Of a stretch of DNA of 64,000 nucleotides, positions 25,626 to 33,414 are shown piece after piece. Under the pieces are notes generated by a model. The model searched no databases, was not told the origin of the DNA, and saw only the letters and a program-made list of their open reading frames with translations. Source of the DNA: Pyrococcus furiosus DSM 3638. GTDB lineage: Archaea > Methanobacteriota_B > Thermococci > Thermococcales > Thermococcaceae. The DNA lies in NCBI RefSeq assembly GCF_000007305.1, contig NC_003413.1, forward strand, positions 739,318-803,317, given 5' to 3'. Numbering within the stretch: position 1 is the stretch's first letter; every line of letters begins with the position of its first letter. Position numbers and translations under genes: made by a program.

Positions 25626-25899
25626 TTAAAGGAGCTTCACATCAAGCCCAAACTCTTTTAGAGTTAGAAAGTCTTTATAGGAAGATCGTTTGCCATAGCT
25701 GTGGCCCCAATGAAGAAAGTCTTTGAGTTTTTGTAAAGGTAAGTCGCCATTCCCACAGATCTTCCATCAAATTTAACCAGATGAGTCCGTCTTTTTTGAA
25801 AACTTATAAGGTGTTGTCAAGGCCCAAGGCTTTTTCAAGAATTTCTCTGTTCCCACGAGCTATTTCGATTATCACACTTGTGTCAAGAACTGCTTCCAT
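25626..25899 (-). pseudogene. VapC-type PIN toxin, frameshifted and internally deleted
   Basis: From ATG 25899 the frame reads MEAVLDTSVIIEIARGNREI LEKALGLDNTL and stops. In other frames follow FIGATAMANDLPIKTF and DFLTLKEFGLDVKLL, with a stop at 25626-25628. These are the N-terminal (LDTSVIIE, catalytic Asp) and C-terminal (GATAMANDLPI) parts of a PIN nuclease; the middle is shortened. It overlaps the antitoxin gene upstream by 28 bp, so this was a vapBC pair with a dead toxin. Confidence 0.75.
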
Positions 25900-26108
25900 T
25901 TCTCAAACTCTTTTTCTAGCTCTTTTAGCCTTTTCCTGGTTTCCCGATATTCTTCCCCATTTAAGATACCGTAAATGTGTTTAAGAGCCACTGAATTTCC
26001 TTTTTTCTCCCTTAAGAGTTCCCTAAGAAGTTCACTAAATGATTTCTTGCCCTTTATTCGTAAGAGTTCATTGTAAACATCATCAGAAACTGTGATTGTC
26101 TTAACCAT
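25872..26108 (-). CDS. VapB-type antitoxin
   Basis: 78 residues starting MVKTITVSDDVYNELLRIKG, with KSFSELLRELLREK after it: the small antitoxin family found with archaeal PIN toxins. ATG 26108 is preferred over the longer frame because GGTGAGGTT precedes it directly. Its partner toxin downstream is broken. A free antitoxin may persist as a neutral relic or counteract related toxins. Confidence 0.75.
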   Translation of the reverse strand: MVKTITVSDDVYNELLRIKGKKSFSELLRELLREKKGNSVALKHIYGILNGEEYRETRKRLKELEKEFEKWKQFLTQV

Positions 26109-26312
26109 AACCTCACCAATACATTGAATACGTGCATCATATTTAAGCATTGTAGGCCTAGGTACGATCTCTCCGAACACTCCAAGATAAGCACATTATA
26201 TTCACTCGCCGAATTATTAATGATTTATCTGTTCCTTCAGAACTCGGTGGCCTTAAATGTTGGAATTGGGTATATAAAAATTGTATTACAAATATACCTG
26301 CAGGTGAATTAC

Positions 26313-26543
26313 GTGGGAGATGGTATTAGTATTCGTGTTCCGCCAGAAATTAAGCACGAAATGGAGAAGTTGAAGGGTGAAGTTAACTGGAGTGAGGAAA
26401 TTAGAGAATTCATAAAAAGGAAGATTAAAGAATATAAAATGAGAAAGGCACTTCAGGAGGTTATAGCTTACATCCAAGCCTTGCCCGAGGCACCAAGAGG
26501 AACAGCACAAAAGTTAGTGGGAAAGGATCGTGATAATCATTGA
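26313..26543 (+). CDS. VapB-type antitoxin
   Basis: 76 residues. ISIRVPPEIKHEMEKLKGEV followed by NWSEEIREFIKRKIKEYKMR is a ribbon-helix-helix-like DNA-binding start typical of Thermococcales VapB, with a toxin-binding tail RGTAQKLVGKDRDNH. The start is GTG 26313, five bases after AGGTGA. The 3' end overlaps the partner PIN gene by 14 bp. Confidence 0.75.
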   Translation: MGDGISIRVPPEIKHEMEKLKGEVNWSEEIREFIKRKIKEYKMRKALQEVIAYIQALPEAPRGTAQKLVGKDRDNH

Positions 26544-26942
26544 CTCTTCAGCTTTTTCAAAGTTTTTATTAAAAGAAAAAGGCTGGGAAAAGTAATCCCC
26601 TACTTAGATCCAGACTTGGAACCACATGCCGTAGATATGTTAACCATTGAAACAACAAATGTGATAGGGAAATACATGAAAAAGTACAAGCTAATAACGA
26701 GAGAACAAGCTATAGGACTTTACAAGCAGATGGTAAAGCTCATAAGGGAGGAAGTCATAATGCTGGAGCCGGGGGAGAAATATCTGCAAGAAGCTTTGAA
26801 AATTGCTATGGATTATGACATTTCCATCTATGATGGCCTGTTTCTGGCACAGGCTAGAAATTTAAAAGCCAAGCTGATTACAAGCGATAAAAGACAAGGA
26901 GATGTTGCAAGAGAAATTGGAGTGGAAGTAGCGTACATATGA
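26530..26942 (+). pseudogene. VapC-type PIN toxin with one-base frameshift
   Basis: From GTG 26530 the frame reads IIIDSSAFSKFLLKEKGWEK and stops; shifting one base at the A4 run near 26590 gives VIPYLDPDLEPHAVDMLTIE, then TTNVIGKYMKK and DYDISIYDGLFLAQARNLKA, KLITSDKRQG. All PIN acidic positions (D5, E in TIE, D in YDG, D in TSD) are present across the two frames. One missing A explains the break. Partner of the VapB just upstream. Confidence 0.8.
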
Positions 26943-26954
26943 GCGAGCAGGTTG

Positions 26955-27560
26955 TGCTCTACAGAAGATTGCTAGGGGGACTGGAATTGTTTTTGCGGGA
27001 ACAATTATTTCAATGTTTTTTGGGTTTTGAGCAGGGCTGTGATAGCGAGGTATTTCTCGACTTCAGAGTATGGAGTGTTTAACCTAGCGCTCACGGTACT
27101 GAGCATCGCCCCTCGTTCTTGCCACGCTCGGCTTTCAGAACTCCCTCCCAAGGGAGGTTGCTTTTTACATGGAGCGGGAGCCGTCGAGGTTGGAAATTTG
27201 ATTTTGACGGCCCTGGTTATCGTGACGGTGAACAGCTTATTGATCACGGTGCTACTTATCCTCGGCTCGGGCTTTGTTGCCCAGGTGTTCAGGGAGGAGA
27301 GGCTGGCCTACGCCTTAAAGATAGTGGCTCTTGCACTGCCTTTCTCTGCCTTGACGGGTGTGATGATATCCATATCGAGGGGATTCGGGAGAGTTAGGGG
27401 GCAGGTGTATTTTCAGAACATAGTCTATCCAACGCTGTTCATGGCATTTGTTGTTGTAGGGGCGTTTCTAAAGCTCCCCTTTGCGTTCGTTTTCGGGGCC
27501 TACGTTGCCGCCTGGGTTCTCAAGCTCCTGGTGCTCACCTTTGATATGTGGAAGAACCGT
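26955..27560 (+). pseudogene. Wzx-type flippase, fragmentary
   Basis: Frames give ALQKIARGTGIVFAGTIISM FFGF, then SRAVIARYFSTSEYGVFNLA, then VEVGNLILTALVIVTVNSLL and later IVALALPFSALTGVMISISR. This is a Wzx/MATE-like polysaccharide flippase with several frameshifts between 26990 and 27190. Homology ends near TFDMWKN at about 27555, where the DNA becomes the reversed start of a PIN gene. It is paralogous to the N-terminal fragment at 29935. Confidence 0.75.
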
Positions 27561-27658
27561 ATCCTTGGATTTACTACTTCATCAAATAGCTCAACGGCAT
27601 TCCTCTCTCCTTTGAAGTACTCTATTAATATGCCGCTGTCAATAAATAGCCTCGTCAT
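27560..27658 (-). pseudogene. PIN toxin, N-terminal fragment
   Basis: From ATG 27658 the frame reads MTRLFIDSGILIEYFKGERN AVELFDEVVNPRIRFF, a PIN start with the catalytic Asp in FIDSGILIE. It is cut where it meets the flippase fragment. Its start overlaps the end of the antitoxin upstream by 20 bp, as in other vapBC pairs. Confidence 0.7.
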
Positions 27659-27857
27659 AAACCTCAGCCTTCAGTTCTTTTGCTGATTTTTTGGTTTTTA
27701 GTACTCCTTTTAGCGACCTGAAGCCTTTAATCAACTCCTCTAAGTCTTCTTTTTCGATTAAGGTCTTGACAAAATTTTCTACCTCTCGCCTTACGAATTC
27801 TTCCATCCCGTCCGGAACATTAATTTTGATTACCACTTTCCCCACTTCTCTCACCAT
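27639..27857 (-). CDS. Antitoxin of a PIN pair (VapB-like)
   Basis: 72 residues: VVIKINVPDGMEEFVRREVE, a charged helix, then KTKKSAKELKAEVYDEAIY. It resembles the small antitoxins that precede PIN toxins in Thermococcales; assignment is from size, charge and position. It appears intact, but its toxin is a fragment. Confidence 0.6.
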   Translation of the reverse strand: MVREVGKVVIKINVPDGMEEFVRREVENFVKTLIEKEDLEELIKGFRSLKGVLKTKKSAKELKAEVYDEAIY

Positions 27858-27863
27858 CAGCAG

Positions 27864-28043
27864 CTATGTTATCATTAAAAATAAGCTTTGTCCCTTGATA
27901 TTGACCAATACTTGTTGCCGAAGCTCAAAAATTGGAAGTCCTTTTTCCTCTATAATCTTAAATAGGGCATCTGCAAGTTGGGTTCTTTTTCTGTCATACT
28001 CAAAAAACAAATCTATGAAAACTGATGTGTCAACGACAATCAT
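27864..28043 (-). pseudogene. VapC-type PIN toxin, truncated
   Basis: From ATG 28043: MIVVDTSVFIDLFFEYDRKR TQLADALFKIIEEKGLPIFE, then unrelated residues and a stop after 59 codons instead of about 130. The start is a textbook PIN N-terminus (VVDTSVFID). The remainder has been replaced or deleted. It overlaps the antitoxin fragment upstream by the ATGA arrangement. Confidence 0.75.
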
Positions 28044-28177
28044 CTCCTCTCCTCCAGGAACTCCTTGAGGACGTCTTTATCAACTTTTCTGCTGAACTTT
28101 TCGAGTATGTCTGCTATTCCAGCTTGAACCACAACCTTCCCCCTTATCCCCTCTTTAAGCTTAACCTTTTTCAACGG
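28040..28177 (-). pseudogene. VapB-type antitoxin, N-terminus removed at an IS end
   Basis: KLKEGIRGKVVVQAGIADIL EKFSRKVDKDVLKEFLEERR then a stop that overlaps the toxin ATG. The frame is open up to base 28177, where the IS begins, and no start codon remains. On the other side of the IS the DNA belongs to a different antitoxin. Confidence 0.7.
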
Positions 28178-28959
28178 GATACTGTTAGGATAAGCGGTAG
28201 GGCGTTAGGTTTAAGTTTCTGATAATTTTTCAGAAAAAGAAGGGAGAGAAATGAAGGCTGAGAGCATTCTATACTCACTGATTTCAGTCTTAAAACCTTT
28301 TCGCCGCAACAAAATCCCACCAGAAAAGAAAATCAGAGCAGTAGAACTATACCTGCGAGGCCTCAGCTACAGACAAGTCGGAAAAATCCTCAAAATCAGC
28401 CACACAACAGTCTGGGAGGCAGTTCAAAAACTAGCAGAAGCAGTTTACCAGCCAACACTCCTCGCAGTAAGAAAACAGAGGAATTTTATCGCAGTTGATG
28501 AGACTGTCGTAAAAATCAACGGGGAGAAGAGATTTCTCTGGGCTGCACTTGACGTTGAGAGCAGGGAAGTTCTCGCAGTCTGGATTACAACAACCAGAAA
28601 CTGGTGGATTGCTAGAGACTTCATTCTGGTTGTTTTGAAATCCTGCAAAGGACAGCCTGTTTTTCTGGTTGATGGTGGGAAGTGGTACAAGTCTGCTTTT
28701 AAATCCCTTGGACTGGATTTTGTTCACGTAACCTTCGGGCCGAGGAACTGTATTGAACGCTGGTTCAGGACTTTAAAAGAAAGAACAAAGCGTTTCTGGA
28801 ATAATTTCAGGGCTAGAGACTGGAGGAGGGTTCACAGGTTTGTTTTTCTGTTTGCGTTCTGGTATAATTTTGTTAGGTTTCATTCTCGGTTTGGTTGTCC
28901 GCCTGGTGATGTGACTGAGTGGCTTCAAGAGGTGATGCCCCAGTTATCCTGACAGTATC
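28178..28959 (+). mobile_element. IS6-like insertion sequence, copy 2 (782 bp)
   Basis: Same ends and length as copy 1. Flanking octamers TTCAACGG (left) and CATGGAGA (right) are not direct repeats, and the two flanks are halves of two unrelated toxin-antitoxin operons in opposite orientation. The IS therefore marks a rearrangement joint and not a simple insertion. Confidence 0.93.
28251..28952 (+). CDS. IS6-like DDE transposase, copy 2
   Basis: 233 residues, identical to the protein at 13026-13727, with D83, D141 and E169. Intact. Identity of this copy and copies 1 and 3 implies recent spread or ongoing homogenisation. Confidence 0.93.
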   Translation: MKAESILYSLISVLKPFRRNKIPPEKKIRAVELYLRGLSYRQVGKILKISHTTVWEAVQKLAEAVYQPTLLAVRKQRNFIAVDETVVKINGEKRFLWAALDVESREVLAVWITTTRNWWIARDFILVVLKSCKGQPVFLVDGGKWYKSAFKSLGLDFVHVTFGPRNCIERWFRTLKERTKRFWNNFRARDWRRVHRFVFLFAFWYNFVRFHSRFGCPPGDVTEWLQEVMPQLS

Positions 28960-29132
28960 CATGGAGAAGAAGGATAAAGGGGGATGAAGTGGTGGTTATT
29001 GAAGAGGAGGGGAAAGTTGAAATCCTTCCAAGGGATGTGGACCTGTCCAAATACGTGGATTCGGTGGAAGTGGATGTTGATAACTTTGGGGATTATCACG
29101 AACTGAGAAAAGAGCTGAGGGAGAAGAAATGA
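28960..29132 (+). pseudogene. AbrB-type antitoxin, N-terminus removed at an IS end
   Basis: WRRRIKGDEVVVIEEEGKVE ILPRDVDLSKYVDS then VEVDVDNFGDYHELRKELRE KK and a stop overlapping the toxin ATG. The intact paralogue at 55202-55432 shows what is missing: the first ~20 residues with the swapped-hairpin start (MEVKRIDSQGRIVLPKE). The DNA-binding domain is thus gone, so autorepression of this pair is probably lost. Confidence 0.75.
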
Positions 29133-29545
29133 GGTTCATTGATGCAAATGTTTTCATCTACGCAATTTTAAAACCCAAGAGAGAATTAAACGAGAAGGAG
29201 CTGAAGATAAAAAGGGTTTCAAAAGAGATATTCAATCGAATAAACGGGGGAGAAGAGGTTGTAACAACGGTGGTGCATTTAAGCGAGGTTGCAAACGTAC
29301 TGGAGGATGCTGCGAATCTCAGCTTTGCAATCTCTTTCCTGAAAGATGTGTTGATAAAGGGAAACGTTATTGTCGAGGAGGTTAGCGATAGGGATTATAT
29401 GGAGAGTGTTTTGCTGGCGGAGGAGAAGGGAGTTAGTATCAACGATGCCCTTGCTTATATTTTGATGAAAAGGAAAGGGATAGAGGAGATCTATACTTTT
29501 GACAGGCATTTTGAAAACCTGGATGTTAGAATAGTTAATAGTTGA
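29129..29545 (+). CDS. VapC-type PIN ribonuclease toxin
   Basis: 138 residues with the four acidic residues of PIN nucleases: D5 in FIDANVF, E in HLSEVANVLE, D in INDALAY and D in YTFDRHF. It probably cleaves tRNA or rRNA when free of antitoxin. It starts inside the end of the truncated AbrB antitoxin (ATGA overlap). A close paralogue with intact antitoxin is at 54789-55205. It looks intact although its antitoxin is truncated, so either the toxin is weak or silent, or it is neutralised in trans. Confidence 0.85.
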   Translation: MRFIDANVFIYAILKPKRELNEKELKIKRVSKEIFNRINGGEEVVTTVVHLSEVANVLEDAANLSFAISFLKDVLIKGNVIVEEVSDRDYMESVLLAEEKGVSINDALAYILMKRKGIEEIYTFDRHFENLDVRIVNS

Positions 29546-29555
29546 GGGGTGTGCT

Positions 29556-29594
29556 ATGGACTATCCTCGGGTTTCAATTATAATCCTTAACTGA
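29556..29594 (+). pseudogene. Family 2 glycosyltransferase, start only
   Basis: After GAGGGGTGTGCT the frame ATG 29556 reads MDYPRVSIIILN then a stop where Trp-Asn is expected. This is the conserved first strand of GT2 enzymes (VSIIILNWN). Nothing recognisable follows, so only a stub remains. Confidence 0.5.
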
Positions 29595-29663
29595 AAGGAC
29601 AAGTGACGGAAGCTAAGTTCAAGTAAACTAAAAAGTGAAAGCTGACAGCATGCCATATAGGAT

Positions 29664-29800
29664 TTAAAGTTTTGCTCTTATTACAGCTTTTGCCTCATAA
29701 GCTATTTCCAGTAACTTCAGGCCGGCCAGGATCACATTGCTATCATGACAACCTTCATTTTGTGGCACTCCCGGATCCCTCCTCAGCTTCCCGAGCATTA
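29664..29800 (-). pseudogene. Decayed coding remnant, family unknown
   Basis: The reverse strand reads LGKLRRDPGVPQNEG then DSNVILAGLKLLEIAYEAKA VIRAKL and a stop at 29664. It looks like the end of a protein but is not recognised, and no start is found. The remainder of 29594-29934 is otherwise without a gene. Confidence 0.3.
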
Positions 29801-29934
29801 ACTGGCCCAAGGTATGGTCAGAGAGTTGATGAAGTCCGAACGGCTTCTAAAGTACCCCTTTCTTCACAGGCTCATCTATGTTCATGGGAACCCTTAATAC
29901 GAGGATAATTTTTGTTGAAGTGGAAAGTGAAAAG

Positions 29935-30207
29935 ATGGGTGAGGCGAGCCGGGCTTTACAGAGGATTTCGAGGGGCACGGGAATCATCTTTGCGGGGACT
30001 GTCATTTCAATGCTCTTCAGCTTCTTGAGCAGGGCCATAATAGCGAGAAACTTCTCCACTTCGGAGTATGGCGTCTTCAACCTTGCCCTTACGGTTTTGA
30101 GCATTGCTCTTGTGATTGCAACTCTCGGTTTTTACTATGGAGTTTTATGGGATTTCAACTTTAGCATCCCAATAGAATTAGTCATGATGAACTTTTTAAA
30201 TGAGTAA
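29935..30207 (+). pseudogene. Wzx-type flippase, N-terminal fragment
   Basis: MGEASRALQRISRGTGIIFA GTVISMLFSFLSRAIIARNF STSEYGVFNLALTVLSIALV carries the first two membrane helices of a polysaccharide flippase; after IATLGFYYGV the sequence is unrelated and stops. It duplicates the start of the fragment at 26955. About 90 of the expected ~430 residues remain. Confidence 0.7.
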
Positions 30208-30233
30208 GAAGACGGTATCTGGAGGTCGGGAAG

Positions 30234-31451
30234 ATGCTGGATACGGTAAGGCAGGAGCTCAACAACTTCAGAAGTCCCCTCTACAGGAACTCGATCTACA
30301 TTTCCTTAACATCCCTTGTTACAGCCGTTGCGGGATTCCTCTTCTGGAGCGTGGCGGCGAGGCTCTACCCCTCATCCCAGGTCGGCGTTGCCTCCGCCCT
30401 GGTCTCGGCGATAAACCTGACCTTCACCGTTTCCATGCTGGGCCTGAACTTTGCCCTCATAAGGTTCTACCCACAATATAAGGAGAGGGCCGTGGGGAGC
30501 TCCCTCGTACTGGCGGTTACGGCGTCTTTTTTCGTCTCCCTTGTTTACGGGCTCATTATGGGTGGCTCCGAGAGCTTCAGGGGAGTGTTTTCGGCTGAAT
30601 TTCTGGCGATCTTCGTTACGTTCTCCATGGTGGGCACAGCTTACAACATCCTTTCAACCTACGCCATAGCCAAGAGGAAGGCGGAGCACAGCTTCATGCA
30701 GGGCCTCCTCTTCGCCCTGAGGTTCGTCTTCCTCTTCTTCCTCGTTCCTCTTGGGGTCTTCGGCATAGTCGGCTCCTTCGGGTTTGGGCTGACCCTGGGG
30801 CTGATTTACGGGCTCATCTTCATCGATGACATAAAGCTTAGCCTCGACGTGGAGTATCTAAAGGAATCCTTCAGGTTCTCCCTCGGGAACTACATAGCGA
30901 GCATGGCGAACGTTGCGCCCAACTATTTGATGCCCACTCTGGTTCTGACGATGCTCGGGAAGGAAGAGGCGGCGTACTTCTACATAGCTTTTGCTATTGG
31001 GAATCTGATTTTATTCATTCCGAACGCTATAAACACCTCCTTCTTCGTGGAGGGGAGCCACGGGCTGAAGGATATGAAGAGAACCCTGAAGAAAGCTCTG
31101 GCTTTCAGTTACCTTTATTTAGCCGTGGCAACTGTTTTTGTGTGGCTCTTTGGAGGTTATGTTTTGGAGCTCTTCAGGCCCGAGTACGTCAAGGGGTTCG
31201 GCCTGCTGAAGCTAATGGTTCTCGGTGGTTTCTTCGTCGTTCCCGTCAACTTCTCGATAACCATACTGAACATCCAGAAGAGGGTGAGGGAGGTCGTGGG
31301 TATAAACCTGCTCAAGGCGGCGCTGTTCCTGGGGTTGAGCTACCTTTTGATCCCGCGGTTCGGGATCGAGGGAGTCGGATGGGGGTGGATTGGAGCTTAT
31401 AGTATTTCAGTGTTCATGTTATTTGTCAGGTTTTTTAGAAAAGTGTTTTAA
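30234..31451 (+). CDS. Polysaccharide flippase (Wzx/MurJ superfamily), GC-rich
   Basis: 405 residues with about twelve hydrophobic helices, starting NNFRSPLYRNSIYISLTSLV. Proteins of this MOP superfamily flip lipid-linked oligosaccharides across the membrane, fitting the adjacent glycan locus. ATG 30234 follows GGAGGTCGGGAAG. Base composition is far from the neighbours: 39 of the 60 bases at 30361-30420 are G or C, with codons such as CTC, GCC and GGG preferred, like a GC-rich Thermococcus. This suggests recent transfer. The 3' end overlaps the convergent glycosyltransferase remnant by 33 bp. Confidence 0.87.
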   Translation: MLDTVRQELNNFRSPLYRNSIYISLTSLVTAVAGFLFWSVAARLYPSSQVGVASALVSAINLTFTVSMLGLNFALIRFYPQYKERAVGSSLVLAVTASFFVSLVYGLIMGGSESFRGVFSAEFLAIFVTFSMVGTAYNILSTYAIAKRKAEHSFMQGLLFALRFVFLFFLVPLGVFGIVGSFGFGLTLGLIYGLIFIDDIKLSLDVEYLKESFRFSLGNYIASMANVAPNYLMPTLVLTMLGKEEAAYFYIAFAIGNLILFIPNAINTSFFVEGSHGLKDMKRTLKKALAFSYLYLAVATVFVWLFGGYVLELFRPEYVKGFGLLKLMVLGGFFVVPVNFSITILNIQKRVREVVGINLLKAALFLGLSYLLIPRFGIEGVGWGWIGAYSISVFMLFVRFFRKVF

Positions 31452-32004
31452 AAGCACAAAGGCCGTTTTCCTCCATGAAAATCTTTTTTCCACAGCTCTC
31501 CTTGAAATCACACTCATCTTTCTCCGGATTTTTGGGTTTTGAAATAAGAACTCAACCCTTTGGATTATGTCTTCTGCTTTGTTCTCTACTAATATGCCCT
31601 CCAAAGGATGTCTGATAGCTTCTGGTATTCCCCCGATCTTACTCGCAATTATGGGCTTTCCTATCTTCATTACTTCGAGTAGTGCCAATGGTAATCCTTC
31701 TCCAAAGGTTATATGCGTGTATATGTCTGCCACAGTAGTTGCGATGTGTGGGTTATCCAGATCTCCCGTGAAGATAACTCGATCCTCAACCCCTATTTCC
31801 CTTGCGTACTGCTTTAGGGCATCGATGAACCTTCCGTTCCTACTGAGCAGTAGATAAACATTGTTCGGCAGGGATGGCAAGCAGCGAATTAACAACTTGG
31901 CCCCCTCTGCTTTCATCTTAACAGCAGTCAGTGAATGGCCCAACAGGTAAAAGTTATCTGGTCTAATATTGAACTTCTTTTTAAATCCTTCGATATCTTC
32001 CGAG
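31419..32004 (-). pseudogene. Family 4 glycosyltransferase A, 3' part (split by IS)
   Basis: SSEDIEGFKKKFNIRPDNFY, then FTGDLDNPHIATTVADIYTH and FGEGLPLALLEVMKIGKPII: the UDP-sugar-binding C-terminal Rossmann domain of a GT4 enzyme, with the E-x7-E like motif (GEGLPLALLE). The 5' part is at 32784-33329; the SSED codons are duplicated on both sides as part of the IS target repeat. Confidence 0.85.
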
Positions 32005-32783
32005 GACACTGTCAGGATAAGCAGTGGGACGTTAGGTTTAAGTTTCTGATACCTCTTCAGAAAAGGGGAGAGAAATGAGGACTGAAACCATTATCTACTT
32101 ACTGGTTTCAGTCTTAAAAACCTTTCGCCGGAACAAAATCCCAGCAAAAAAGAAAACCAGGGCAATAAACCTGTACCTGCACGGACTAAGTTACAGACAG
32201 GTAGGAACAATCCTCGAAATCAGCCACACAACAGTCTGGGAAACAGTCCAAAAATTCGCGAAAGCAGTTTACCAGCCGAAAATCCTCGCAGTCAAAAAAC
32301 AGAGAAACTTCATCGCAATTGACGAGACAGTGATAAAGATCAACGGCCAGAAGAGATTTCTCTGGGCTGCAATCGACGTTGAGAGCAAAGAAATCCTAGC
32401 AGTATGGATTACAAGCGTTAGGAACTGGTGGATTGCCAGGGACTTCATTCTAGTTGTTTTGAAATCCTGCGAGGGACAGCCAATTTTCCTGGTTGACAAA
32501 GGGCCGTGGTATAAATCAGCGTTTAAATCTCTCGGGCTGGATTATCTGCATGTGACTTTCGGGCCGAGGAACTGTGTTGAGCGCTGGTTTAGGACTGTTA
32601 AAGAGAGAACAAAGCGTTTCTGGAATAACTTCAGGGCTAGAGACTGGAGGAGGGTTCACAGGTTTGTTTTTCTGTTTTCATTCTGGTATAATTTTGTTAG
32701 AATTCATTCCCGGTTTGGGGGACCGCCTGGTAATGTGACTGAATGGCTTCAAGAGGTGATACCCCAGTTATCCTGACAGTATC
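32005..32783 (+). mobile_element. IS6-like insertion sequence, diverged copy (about 779 bp)
   Basis: Ends GACACTGTCAGGATAAGC and the complement of TTATCCTGACAGTATC. It is flanked by TCTTCCGAG on both sides (31996-32004 and 32784-32792), an 8-9 bp target duplication, so this is a simple insertion into a glycosyltransferase gene. It is clearly related to but distinct from the three identical 782 bp copies. Confidence 0.92.
32075..32776 (+). CDS. IS6-like DDE transposase, diverged copy
   Basis: 233 residues, colinear with the other copies (D in AIDET, D in FLVDKGPW, E in NCVERWF) but with many substitutions, for example MRTETIIYLLVSVLKTFRRN at the start. The catalytic residues are intact, so it may be active. 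It represents a second subfamily in this genome. Confidence 0.92.
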   Translation: MRTETIIYLLVSVLKTFRRNKIPAKKKTRAINLYLHGLSYRQVGTILEISHTTVWETVQKFAKAVYQPKILAVKKQRNFIAIDETVIKINGQKRFLWAAIDVESKEILAVWITSVRNWWIARDFILVVLKSCEGQPIFLVDKGPWYKSAFKSLGLDYLHVTFGPRNCVERWFRTVKERTKRFWNNFRARDWRRVHRFVFLFSFWYNFVRIHSRFGGPPGNVTEWLQEVIPQLS

Positions 32784-33329
32784 TCTTCCGAGCTTGGGTG
32801 CTTTACCGAGGGGGCACCGTATAAGATTCCCCAGTTTAAAGACTTTCTAAGGGCTTTCTCCTCTTCAACATTTTTCTTGAGTGCATTACTCACAAACAGT
32901 ACTTTTATCAAACTGAGAGAGGACAAAAGTCATTAAAAGCTTCTCCACAGTCCTTTTTATCTTCTCTTGGGTGGTATTTGGACTGTCGTAATGAGTGTGA
33001 TACAGATAGATTATCCTTACATCCGGATTTCTATTTTTGTAAATCATTGCAGGAATTGCAGTGAACCATCCACCCTGAGACAGTATAAGTTCAGGTTGCA
33101 ATCCATCGAGCTGTTTTATAGCCTTGGCGACATATAGTATTTTGTTTTCTGGAAGCTTTATTTCTTTTTCAGTGGGATCCCCCTCACGCATTAAGATAGC
33201 GTAATCTACCCCAAGCTCCTTTAATGCATCAACTAAGTTTTTGGTGTAAACTTTAACGCCCCCTCCATCCGAGTTGAGGCCATAATTGGTTAGTATCCCA
33301 ATACAAACATCATCGCAGTGAGAGTGCAT
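32784..33329 (-). pseudogene. Family 4 glycosyltransferase A, 5' part (frameshift, then IS)
   Basis: From ATG 33329: CIGILTNYGLNSDGGGVKVY, QLDGLQPELILSQGGWFTAI and IIYLYHTHYDSPNTTQEKIK, a GT4 acceptor domain. An extra A in the run near 32905 stops the frame after FDKSTVCE; in the next frame it goes on VLFVSNALKKNVEEEKALRK, LNWGILYGAPSVKHPSSED and meets the IS. So there are two independent lesions. ATG 33329 is chosen since GAGGAGGT lies just upstream; it overlaps the end of the preceding glycosyltransferase. Confidence 0.85.
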
Positions 33330-33414
33330 AATTATATACCTCCTCAAGTTTGTCTACGTATGATTCCCAGTTTTGACGAGCTTCAACATACTTTCTCTCC
33401 CTTAAAGATACTTT
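33310..33414 (-). pseudogene. Family 4 glycosyltransferase B, last ~35 codons
   Basis: VSLRERKYVEARQNWESYVD KLEEVYNYALSLR and a stop that overlaps the next gene's start. This is a GT4 tail (W...Y...L...Y) and fits the gene whose 5' part lies beyond the IS982 element, at 34347-34713. The middle of the gene, about 200 codons, is missing. Confidence 0.65.

Noticed and set aside
27119..27397. 92-residue forward frame overlapping the flippase remnant
   Set aside because: The flippase homology lies in another frame; this frame is a shadow of GC-rich DNA.
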